Part shown: positions 55,458 to 64,000 of the stretch, piece after piece
How positions within the stretch are numbered: position 1 is the stretch's first letter
Layout of the letters: each line of letters starts with the position of its first letter
Assembly (NCBI RefSeq): GCF_002099425.1
Contig: NW_018343984.1
Coordinates: 16,372,001 to 16,436,000, forward strand
Direction: 5' to 3'
DNA length: 64,000 bases
From: Phascolarctos cinereus
Taxonomy: Eukaryota > Chordata > Mammalia > Diprotodontia > Phascolarctidae
The notes under the pieces: generated by a model
Told to the model about the DNA's origin: nothing
The model's input: only the letters and a program-made list of their open reading frames with translations
The model's database searches: none
Made by a program: the position numbers and the translations under genes

Positions 55458-55644
55458 CCCCACTGTTGCTACCTGACCAGCCCTGATGGCATCTTTTACC
55501 TTACTTCTAGCAGATGAGCCATTGCCAGTCAGTTGCTGCAACCAGCTTACATGGCCACATATTTTTTCATTGTTCATTGAGTTACATACATTTTTGATTT
55601 TTCTGTATTTGTGGTATTTCATGGTTCCCAGTCATGTGGCATCC

Positions 55645-55914
55645 TCAAGCTTGAGCAGGATCCCATTTAAGAAATGGTGTTGTGCTTTTCATGATCTCAA
55701 GCTGCTCTTGACTGTCAAAGTCTACTGTTTTCCATCCAACCTGCACTTTCTCAAATTCCTCCAACTCTTGCAGTTTTCTCTTTCCCAAGTTCAGGTCTTT
55801 AATTTGTGATGTCAGCTGGACCTTCTCGAAAAGGTGAGCCTTCTGAATACTTCTGTTTACTTTGTCTTCATGAGAGTGTAGATCTATAGCTTGATGGGAA
55901 AGAACATATGGAGG
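55645..55914 (-). CDS. candidate terminal exon or retrogene piece (unrecognised)
   Basis: A minus frame of 89 codons plus TGA (55647-55645) begins directly after a strong acceptor (TTTTTTCTCCTGCTCCTCAG, AG at 55916-55915). The peptide is protein-like: PPYVLSHQAI at the start, a charged amphipathic helix (LTSQIKDLNLGKRKLQELEEF) that would form a coiled coil, then WKTVDFDSQEQLEIMKSTTP and the end FLKWDPAQA. The frame also stays open through the acceptor for 13 more codons, so an intronless pseudogene is possible. AATAAA follows 188 bases downstream. No family recognised and no poly-A tract is visible. Best host-coding candidate in the window. Confidence 0.35.
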   Translation of the reverse strand, partial: PPYVLSHQAIDLHSHEDKVNRSIQKAHLFEKVQLTSQIKDLNLGKRKLQELEEFEKVQVGWKTVDFDSQEQLEIMKSTTPFLKWDPAQA

Positions 55915-56239
55915 CTGAGGAGCAGGAGAAAAAAGATCAATATAAAAGTCTTAATTAAAGCTGGTGACTGGACCAGAAATATCTCTCCATCTTGCCATTA
56001 AAATCATTTCAGATTAGTTTCTAATTAATATCAAAAGAAAACCTAAAAAAATTCAGTGTTTTATCTAGTTTCAATTGAGGTTTCATTGCTCAAGAAACTG
56101 AACAAAGACAAGCAAAATTGCTCAGGAAAATGTACTAAGCCAAGTAAGCACATGCCACATTGGCCTATTTCCAGCTAAACATCATTAATGTATCTTGAGA
56201 GCATTATATACATGAATGTTGGCAACCTGATTCATTGAA
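55915..56239. other. unclassified stretch
   Basis: Sequence upstream of the candidate exon. No repeat recognised and no second exon identified on minus. Confidence 0.3.
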
Positions 56240-56470
56240 TTCATAAAGCACTCCAGAAACCTTAAAGCACTAGATAAAAGTGAGTTGTTGCTGATATTAC
56301 TATTATCATTATCAACATCATCATTCCTAGTTACACTGTTACTGACTGTGTGACCATGGACAAGTCATTTAACTTCTTTGAGGCTTTTTCCACTTCTGTA
56401 ATACGTTTGGAAAAGATGGTCTCCATGGTTTCCTACGGTTTTATAATCCTTTGAACTCATAAAGTCTCAC
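56240..56470 (+). repeat. MIR-type SINE pieces
   Basis: A MIR tail at 56240-56325 (AAACCTTAAAGCACTAGATAAAAG, (ATT/ATC)n) and a second copy at 56325-56470 (GACTGTGTGACCATGGACAAGTC..TTTATAATCCTTTGA). Confidence 0.6.
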
Positions 56471-57179
56471 AAAGTTTAGAATTGCCCTTCTGCTCCATTC
56501 TTTTATCTACTCAATTCTTCGTGGGCCAGCACAGTCCATGTATAAAATCAGTATAATTGATCAATCAGTTGACATTTGTCAAATGTCAGTTTGTAGGGTA
56601 AATGGGAATAGGCATTATAGAAAGGCAAATGAAAGACCACAGGCGGAGTTGGGGAGGATTAGAATGTGTTCTTGGCCAGCATTAAAAAAAATGGCACTTA
56701 CATCATGTCCCCCAGGCCCATTTTCTAAGTACAGGAGTTGACCTCAGTCATAGAAGGTCAGATATTTGGTTCTAATGTTTGTTTTATGGAACACATAGCC
56801 AATCATTACTCAGATTCTATCTTTGATGTACTCTGTGCCTGGCCATAACCATGGACCAAAATATAGCTCTCCAGGGAAATATAGAGACATCAAGTGAACT
56901 CCTGACTGATTCTGTCTGATCAGCAATATTTTGAGCTTAAAAACACACTCATATACAAATTCTGCTTGCCTTTATGGTAGTAATATGGACCCAAAATAAA
57001 CATTTTAAATAAATGTAGGCTCTCTTCAGAACTACAAGTATCCTATTAGGCACCATTCTTACCCTTGGAATGTGGCCATATCCCCTTCTCCAAGTGACTT
57101 CATAGCTGTAGGAAAATGTGCAAAACTCAATTACTTTGAAGCAAAATATAATTGATAACCATATAAAGAGTAACCGTTC
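56471..57179. other. low-repeat stretch
   Basis: No repeat recognised and no exon supported. Short frames on both strands (56538-56741, 56949-57182) lack domains. Confidence 0.3.
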
Positions 57180-57640
57180 CAAGGTGACTTGCCAATGTAG
57201 TGGAAAAGGTAATGGAGTTCTAGGTTCAAATCCTAACTTTGCTGCAAATCACTGAATTATTCTTGGCCTCAGTTACCTCATTTGTAAGAAAAAGGGGATG
57301 GACTAGATGATCTCTAAGGTGACTTTTAGTTTTAAATACAATCCTACATTTTAATAGAAATGCATGATTCTACATTTTAATAGTGTTCAAAGTTTTAAAA
57401 CAATATAAAAGAAGTTCTATTACATAATTTTCAGCTTCTTCAAGTAGGCAGAGTACATAAGTTTGGGCCTTCACGACGCACTGAAAGTACACCATAAAAG
57501 CTAGCACTTTCTTCCCCTATATAGTCATGTCAGGACAACTTCTTGAAGATCGGGACCATCTCCTCCCCTTCCATGGTATCTAATATAATTCTTTACATAT
57601 AGGTGAATCCCAGTAACTGTTAACCAAAAACCAAAGTGGA
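57180..57640 (+). repeat. MIR-type SINE then LINE-2-like tail
   Basis: 57180-57350: GGTTCAAATCCTAACTTTGC, CAGTTACCTCATTTGTAAG, GACTAGATGATCTCTAAGG. 57440-57610: CTTGAAGATCGGGACCATC..GGTATCTAATATAATTC, a weak L2 tail. Confidence 0.55.
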
Positions 57641-59135
57641 CTGGCTTAGGCTACGGCCAAGTCCATCATGTCACATGCCATTTTCATCAATTTCTGATTT
57701 GGTTTTGTAAGCATTTTTTTGCTATCTCTTGTTACTCAGGGCACAGAGAAAAGTCTTGGATATAGCCACACTGAAAGGACAAAGAAAATGACATGCATTT
57801 TGACCGTAGGTTTCAACAATCATGGCGGGGGGGGGGTTGCAAAAAGTGAATTGTACATTGGAAGCTATATTCAAAAGAATCTAAGTAAGACTTGGGGCGA
57901 ATTGTTAATTGTATTTATGAAAACAAAAACTACTTTTTTCATAAAAATAAACTATGGGTATTGGCTCAAGTCCACTTCCTAATTGGTTTTAAGAGTAGGG
58001 TCAAAAGCACTGCACTCCATTTTATCTTTGAGACCTTAACTATATAAGGACACTCAACAGTTAATCAAACAGAAAAAAAAAATTAACTCACTTAAATACA
58101 GAAAAAATCTTTGAACTGGAATGATGTTGTGCAGGAAATAATCATTTTCAGATAGGTTAGGCTTAGGAAACTAGAAAATATCTTGGGATTTGTTTCTAAA
58201 TTGAAAGTATTTGAAATTGAAATACTATCTTTCCCCGAGAAGAAACTACCTTGGAAAGAAAGTTAGGTACAGAAGAGAAGCTTCCACTATAGGCTGGTCT
58301 CCTTCCCCCAACCTCTCTAGATAAGGACTTTGACAGTTTTAAATATGATCTCCCCATTTTCCATCAGTGTCCTAACATGATAACCTGAGGAAAATAGGAG
58401 CTCCTATTATACTATCAGTGTCCTAAATAGTACCCCCATATCAGCTGGTAGCAGTGTCACTTAGTATTCTGAGCCAAAGACAGCTGTACTCATGGTTGTA
58501 CAAGAGGTTATTCTATGTCTAATGGAAGCTTCTTGAGTAGCACAGAAATGGTAGAAAATGACTTCTAGCAACAAGGAACTATGAGTTACCCACTGTGAGA
58601 TCACAATGTCCCTAGACTATGTATTTCAAAGGAAAAGAGTGTGGCACAACATTTTGGTGGAAATGTTCTGTAACTATTTTTCTTGTTCAGCCACCTTAGT
58701 AAATATCTCTGTCGAAAAGCTAACTAAGCCTGGGCTAAGCGAAGCTCAGACAATAATCTTGGGGAGAAGAACACTTGTGGGTACTTAAGACAATAGCATT
58801 TGAGAATCACCCCTGACCAGCCAGAAATATTCTTAGAACTTTGAAGAAGGGATGGATCCAGGCTAGGTCTGTGAAGCCAACTCAACAATAGAAGTAGGAG
58901 TTGGGATAAGGATCTTCAGAGTTTAAATGAGCTCCAATTTTATGGGGGGGGGAATCTCAATACATGTTGTTAATATCTACACATAAAGCTCTGAACATTG
59001 GGAAATTGGGGTTTCTTAACCTTGGTCTAGAAATTAAAGGCAAATGAAACATTAACCAACAAGAGATGGGAGAACACCTGGAACAAAAGTACCTACATGG
59101 GTGGAAGATGGCATGTCATCTGCAAACAATAGCAA
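57641..59135. other. low-repeat stretch (~1.5 kb)
   Basis: No interspersed repeat recognised. It includes a G10 run (57824-57834) and an inverted repeat AGTATTT/AAATACT near 58206-58226. Plus frames 57719-57982 and 58606-58788 have no recognisable domain. Some of it could be an old LTR or conserved sequence; I cannot tell. Confidence 0.3.
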
Positions 59136-59255
59136 ATAGTTATTGGTGGAGAAGGAAATGGCAAACTACTCCAGTGTCTTTGCCAAGAAAACCCCAAAAG
59201 GGGTCATGAAGGGTTGGTCATGATTGAAACAACTAAACAACAACAACACACATTT
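59136..59255 (+). repeat. BovB-like SINE tail only
   Basis: GGAGAAGGAAATGGCAAACTAC, AGTGTCTTTGCCAAGAAAACCCC, GGGGTCATGAAGGG and (AAC)n. 5'-truncated copy lacking the tRNA head. Confidence 0.75.
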
Positions 59256-59329
59256 TTGTTGGAACATCGTGGGAATGCAAGCAATGGGAACAAAGTTGTA
59301 GCGTAAATAAGTAATCTAAATATTAATGA

Positions 59330-59880
59330 TTCCTCTCAGCTTCTTGTTATCTGCAACTTTGACAAGAATTCCACCAATCTTTAATCTGTCATCGATAAAA
59401 TTGCTGATTCAAACACAGTCAAGGAAAGTTCTCTGGGACAGTCCATTACAGACCTCCTCCAAATTTATATTGACCTATTAATAATGACTCTCTGAGTCAA
59501 ATAATTTGTGTTATGTTATAGAAATGCTTGTTTTATTCCATAATTTAAAAAATAAAATACATTTTTAAAAAAATTAAATGATAATTTTAAAAAAAAATGA
59601 TTCTCTGGATCTATGCCTTCAATCAGTTTGGAATCAACCTAAATGTACTATTATCTAGACTACATATGTCTATTTTGTCCTTAAGGATACCATGGGCCTT
59701 TGTCAAATGCCTTACTGAAATCAAATCAATGTCTCTACGGTATTACCCTGACCTATTAATATAATTATTCTATCAAAAATGGAAGCTAGTCAGGCCCTAC
59801 TTGTTCTTGATGAAGCCATGATTTCCTAATCACAAATGAGGTTCCTTTAACGTGGTTCCAGAATTTTTCAAGTAATGATA
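59330..59880 (-). repeat. CR1/L3 LINE 3' region
   Basis: Reverse CR1/L3: GTTCTCTGGGACAGTCC, TATTGACCTATTAATAATGACTCTC, TTGGAATCAACCTAAATGTACTATTATC, TTGTCAAATGCCTTACTGAAATC and CTTGTTCTTGATGAAGCCATG. An A/T-rich insertion fills about 59520-59600. Confidence 0.82.
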
Positions 59881-60060
59881 TCCTAGGATTATAGATATAG
59901 AGCTGAAAAAGACCCCAGGGGGCATGTAGTCCAGGGCCCTCATTGTACAGGTGAGGAAAATGGGACCCAAACAAGTTTAAGTGACTTTCCCAAGCTCACA
60001 CAGGTGGTTAATGTCAGGGGTCATATTTGAAGTCACATGACTACTTTCCTAACTCATCAA
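59881..60060 (-). repeat. MIR-type core SINE
   Basis: AGGATTATAGATATAGAGCTG, CAGGTGAGGAAAATGGGACCC and TTTCCCAAGCTCACACAGG are reverse MIR. Confidence 0.7.
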
Positions 60061-60439
60061 TATCTTTATAGATGTCATCATCATATGCATCATTCAGAGC
60101 ATTCTTGTTGGAGGTCTGAGAAGGGAATAGGCAGTTCTTACAAAAAATATATTATCCTGCAACACACCACATTTTTATGACCACAAAAAGGACTGAAAGG
60201 TCAGAAAAGACAAGCCATATTTCGATGGTATTTATTGTTTATTGACATAACATTATTTGATTTGGTAGTGCAATATACTACCTAAAAGGGTGTCTTCCAG
60301 CAAGGCATACTCTATCCGTGCTAAAATTGAATAAGATTCCTTGAAAATTGTAACAACAGAGGTAACATCAAACTATGATAGAATATCTGATTATATATAG
60401 TATGAAGCAGAGAGTAAAATAGGCAAATGCATGCTTGTT
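60061..60439. other. low-repeat AT-rich stretch
   Basis: No repeat recognised. Contains an (ATC)-rich patch and GGTATTTATTGTTTATTGAC. No gene signal. Confidence 0.3.
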
Positions 60440-60650
60440 AGAAATATTACTCACTTCCTAGCCATGTGATCTTGGTCAAGTCACAACCTCTGCCTCAGTT
60501 TTCTCTGCTATTAAATGGGGATAATAACAGCACCTACTTTATAGGATTGTTGTGAGGATCAAATAAAGGTATTTGTACAGTGCTTAGCCCGGGGCCTGGA
60601 GCATAATAAGCACTATAGAAATGTTTATTCTCTCCCTTCCCTTACTCTAT
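60440..60650 (+). repeat. MIR-type core SINE
   Basis: CCATGTGATCTTGGTCAAGTC, CTCAGTTTTCTCTGCTATTAAATGG and GGATTGTTGTGAGGATCAAATAAAGG. Confidence 0.8.
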
Positions 60651-60843
60651 CCCTCCCTCCTCATTGTCATAAAGGATGCTCAGCATAGCATCCCCGTGGA
60701 AGAGGGATTCCTAAGTAAAGTAAGTCCTTCAAGTATTCTTGTTTGTCTATAATTCTGTGTTTATTAAACCAGTTTCTAGAGTACTGTGAATCTTCCTAAA
60801 TGAGATGAGATTTGTAATTGCACACATGACAGTTTAGTCTAAC

Positions 60844-60845
<2 letters not shown>

Positions 60846-60880
<35 letters not shown>

Positions 60881-61012
60881 ACACTCCAAGTAGATAAATA
60901 TGTCTATTGTCTGGAATACAACCTTCAGTTGAATGGTCATTCTGTATAGTGGGTCCATCAGTACACCTTGGACAAACACCAGAAAGAGAGAGACAGAGAG
61001 ATGGAGAGAGAC

Positions 61013-61058
<46 letters not shown>
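60846..61058. repeat. (CA)n and (GA)n microsatellites
   Basis: (CA)n at 60846-60886 and a compound (GAGACA)/(GA)n tract at 60983-61058, about 100 bp apart. The plus frame 60907-61134 crosses the latter and is not a gene. Confidence 0.93.
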
Positions 61059-61062
<4 letters not shown>

Positions 61063-61193
61063 AAGCTCAGAATTCAACAGGAGCCAGATAGTGCGTTGAA
61101 TTGTCTTTGGGAAATTGTACAGCATTTTTTATAACTTAACCGTTTCCTTGAAACAAAGGCCTTTCTTTCTTTTATATCCAGTTCTTTTTCCAG

Positions 61194-61264
61194 TGTTACT
61201 CTTAGAATATGACTCATGGAACACCATAGTCTCTGAAAAATCAAAGATGTGGGTCATCCAAAAG
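61194..61264 (+). CDS. exon-like 71-nt block with a decayed partner
   Basis: A 71-nt block starts after a good acceptor (two alternatives: TTTTATATCCAG and TTCTTTTTCCAG, AG at 61192-61193) and ends at a strong donor AAAAG/GTAAGA (61265-61270). One frame is open through it and beyond both sides (LLLEYDSWNTIVSEKSKMWVIQK). A homologous segment with flanks lies at about 62495-62680. Exons of about 71-74 nt are typical of lipocalin genes, but the peptide does not show a clear lipocalin motif, so I do not assign a family. Confidence 0.22.
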
Positions 61265-61270
61265 GTAAGA

Positions 61271-62494
61271 GAAGGATGTGTGGTGGGCTTTAGTCACCTG
61301 CAGCCCACTAGTGATACAGAATTGGGCAGGGGGAGCCACCAAAGGAATCACGAAAAAAGCATATGGCCAGAAGTGAAGATGAGTTAGAAAAGGAGCATGC
61401 ATCAAGATAATTGACAAATATCCTTGATCCCCCATTTGGACTCGAGTATTATCAAAACATCCAAAGGAAAAAAAAAACCAACCCTACCATTTGAGGTAGA
61501 CTTGAAGGTATATCAAAGGATGTGGACAAGAGTCACTCCAGAAGAGAGGGTATGGATGGATTTTTATCTGAGCATCTCATTTAAAAGTACTGCTGTATCA
61601 GCCTATCAAGGTCTTTAAGATTCTACCCAGGTAAAGCTGGGTCCTCTGGGCAACTTGACATGGCTCAGGACAGGGCAGGTTCTACCTTAACATTTCTCCT
61701 GTAATTGAATGAAGATAGCCTAGTAAATTTACTATTCCAATGAAAACAAAGGACTAGAAAGATGTGATGTCAATTTCCAGAAATATCCTGGAAAGTTTCC
61801 ATTTAGAGTAACCTGGCGATACAGTTTAAAAAAAAAAAACTGTGGGCCTGAAAAATATCCACCTGCCCACAAAATGTTCAAATGCTATAAGTATACTTAC
61901 TGCTCTTCTGAAAGTATTCCCCTAATAGCATTTCTAGCATATTCTAAAAGATAGATATAATCAATTCAATTACGGAGTATTCAGCATTAAAAGACATTAA
62001 GTACCTAAGTGGCTAATATCTTTGGTGATCATACACCTTTCTATTATAGGTTTTATTTTATATTGATAATCAGAGGATCATTGAAAAAATTCTATTGCAT
62101 CTCTCAAGGAAGCCATTGTGCCATTGAATAATTTATATGGCTATGAAAATGTAGTCTACTGTAGAGAATGGTTTGCTCATATCATGTTTTCATCAAACAT
62201 TTTCCTCCATACGTGTGCTGACAATATGCATGAAAATTGATATGGATGAGAAAGAAGATATTGATATTTTCTTGACTATCTTTTTTTTTCAATTATGAAA
62301 TGACCCATGATTTTATCCCTTTTCATTCAATATCTCCCCTTCTTTCAGAGAACTTGAGAATAGATTCTCTAAGTCAATGGTATGAAGATCAAATGGCTCC
62401 ATGCTGGCTACATATTGGCTTAGAAACACAAATTAACATCTATATTGTTTTATATTTTTATTTACTTTGTTAAACATTCCCCTATTAAATTCCA
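61271..62494. other. low-repeat stretch
   Basis: No repeat recognised over 1.2 kb. A T-rich and AT-rich segment with no exon signal beyond the block at its left edge. Confidence 0.3.
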
Positions 62495-62686
62495 ATCTAG
62501 TTCAGCCACTGGCAATTTTGCCAGAGTTTGATAACTCCACCTTAAGCTGTTCCCAGAAACAAAGACTCATCTTTTAATATCATTGTCCTTCCAGGTCTGT
62601 TATAAGGTTACGAATCATGGAACATCAAAATCTCTAATTCCTGGTGACACCCAAAGGGCAAAATAGTAATAATATGTGCTGAAAAA
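62495..62686 (+). other. decayed copy of the 61090-61270 segment
   Basis: AACTCCACCTTAAGCTGTTCCC.., GAAACAAAGACTCATC, CATTGTCCTTCCAG and GAATCATGGAACATCAAAATC align in order with the segment around the 71-nt block. The donor is replaced by GGCAAA and the frame has a stop, so this copy would not act as the same exon. Confidence 0.5.
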
Positions 62687-62698
62687 AAAATAGGTTAT

Positions 62699-62946
62699 GT
62701 TATTGTTGTTCAGTTGTTTTTAGCCCTGTGCAACTTTGCAACCTCATTTGTGGTTCTCTTAGCAAAGATACTGGAGTGGTTTGCCATTTCTTTCTCGAGC
62801 TCATTTCACAAATGAGGAAACTGAGGCAAACAGGGTTGAGTGACTTTTCCAGGGTCACACAGCTAATATGTGTCTGACGCTGGATTTGAACTCAGGAAGA
62901 TGAGTCTTCCTGACTCCAGGACCCACACTCTATCCACTGTGCCTAT
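62699..62946 (-). mobile_element. tRNA-SINE with BovB-like tail
   Basis: Full reverse copy: ATTGTTGTTCAGTTGTTTTTAGC, GATACTGGAGTGGTTTGCC, GAGGAAACTGAGGCAAACAGG, GGATTTGAACTCAGGAAG and TCTATCCACTGTGCC. Target duplication AAATAGGTTAT at 62688-62698 and 62947-62957, exact over 11 bp. Confidence 0.92.
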
Positions 62947-62984
62947 AAATAGGTTATAGCAAAATACTGATAGATAAAGCCTTT

Positions 62985-63500
62985 TTAAAACACTTATCAT
63001 GTACTAAACACAGGGAATACAAATACAAGCAAGTGTGACAGTGCCTACCTTCCACAGGCTTTGTTGTTTGTCCTTCATTTTCAAAGAGGAACAGTGATAT
63101 CATGGGGTAACATCTTGATTTGTGGGTGAACTGGATTTCAAGGAGGCAGAGTTGCACAAAGTTATCAGCCTCACTCTCTCTTCCGGAGTCATCAAAGTCC
63201 AGTGGCAGGACAAAAGTCACGACCTGTGATGCAGTGGATGGCCTTGGTGTCTTCGATGTCTGACCAAGCTCTAAGTGCCCCACAGCACCTGCTTCAGTCA
63301 CTTTCATGGCTGTTGGAACAAATTGTTCTCATCTGCCCATTCCATCAGGGAAGTCTTCACATGCTTGGGGTAAACATTTCCCCTCCAACAAGCTTACATT
63401 CTAACGGAAGAAGATGACACATACAGAGCTAAAAAGCAGCCAAGGAGATGAGCCAGGAAGGATACCTACCTGTAGGACCTTTGCCTGCCAGAAATGGCCT
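62985..63500 (-). repeat. LINE-2 3' end split by a 0.5-kb-repeat fragment
   Basis: 62985-63058 (TATCATGTACTAAACACAGGG..CAGTGCCTACC) and 63375-63440 (CAACAAGCTTACATTCTAACGG) are consecutive reverse L2 text. The gap holds the 3' module at 63060-63374. Flanks CCTTCCACAGGCTT and CCCTCCAACAAGCTT look like a worn target duplication. Confidence 0.7.
63060..63374 (-). mobile_element. 0.5-kb marsupial repeat, 5'-truncated
   Basis: TTGTTGTTTGTCCTTCATTTTC.., GGTAACATCTTGATTTGTGGG, GCAGAGTTGCACAAAGTTATC, CAAAGTCCAGTGGCAGGAC and CATGCTTGGGGTAAAC match the 18340-18640 copy in the same direction. It lacks the 5' part with the hairpin. Confidence 0.75.
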
Positions 63501-64000
63501 AAAACATATTGAGAAGATTTAGAATTGAAAAAAAAAACCAGTAGAATAGCAATGTGGTCATGTAAAATTCCAAACGAACAACTTGAGTGTTATATTGGTT
63601 TCCATATAATATTATCTGATCTAGAGGAAGGCTTCCAGCATTTTAGATGAATCTTTTATTATCAGAGGCCATGAAGAGGAGTTGTATATGCTGGAAGACA
63701 TGGAGAGTGTGAGATCTGTACTGCTTCAGGATATTTTCACACAGAAGACATTGCAGATTCCTTGACATGCTGGAAACATATTCATTGGGGTGGTACCTTT
63801 CTTCGGCATGATACCTCACTAGAATTGTACAAAAAGATTTACATAACCACAAGCAACTCTCAAAAGATTTACAATCAAAGATATGTCTATAGGGTGCAAT
63901 CAAGTCAGTGTGTCAGTAAGCATTTATTAAATGCAAACTCTGCTCCTGGGACAAGTAGGCTTAGCAAGTTAAGACTGCTATTTCCAAAGACCTCCATGAC
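63501..64000. other. unclassified, with an L2 tip
   Basis: No repeat in 63501-63900; the minus frame 63643-63903 (86 codons) has no domain I recognise. 63905-63965 (AGTAAGCATTTATTAAATGC) is a short reverse L2 end. Confidence 0.35.

Noticed and set aside
1-64000. CRISPR arrays, tRNA/rRNA genes, operons, phage or plasmid parts
   Set aside because: The repeats found are eukaryotic retroelements and microsatellites. tRNA-like text belongs to SINE heads, which lack a full cloverleaf. Nothing bacterial is seen.

Overview
The window looks like non-coding DNA from a marsupial. The evidence is the repeat content: many tRNA-derived SINEs with the head motif GCAGCTAGGTGGC, a subset ending in a BovB/RTE-like tail; very many MIR-type core SINEs; LINE-2 with a readable reverse-transcriptase region; CR1/L3 3' ends; and L1 elements whose 3' ends read like marsupial L1. 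There are no Alu, B1 or bird/reptile features. I cannot name the species. Repeat family names come from memory of consensus sequences, not from a search.

I find no complete host gene. Most open frames are LINE fragments, microsatellite translations or chance. Layout: 1-5 kb, quiet sequence, an L2 pair, a SINE split by a solitary LTR, a purine microsatellite and a spliced-looking 96-codon frame on the minus strand (3048-3338). 5-12 kb, CR1, SINE and MIR copies and a hAT-type palindromic element. 12-16 kb, an unclassified unit present twice, L2 in both directions and LTR-like pieces. 17-21 kb, nested MIR/SINE/0.5-kb repeats, a pentamer satellite and an isolated L1 5'UTR. 22-24 kb, low-repeat sequence with an exon-like block. 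24-37 kb, several L1 and L2 fragments. 37-43 kb, MIRs and low-repeat islands.

The main structure is 43939-50674: an internally deleted L1 interrupted within ORF1 by a second L1 (44811-49222), with target duplications for both events. The inner L1 has two ~329-bp tandem units in its 5'UTR and an ORF2 shortened by a deletion that keeps the reading frame. From 50.7 to 64 kb the sequence is sparse: L2, MIR and CR1 copies, long low-repeat stretches, a second spliced-looking terminal frame (55645-55914, minus) with a poly(A) signal downstream, and a 71-nt exon-like block (61194-61264) with a decayed partner 1.4 kb away.

I see no bacterial-style system, CRISPR array, tRNA or rRNA. The points most worth following are the exon-like frames, the L1 architecture, a repeat group that joins one 3' module to different 5' modules, and short perfect palindromes in otherwise plain sequence.
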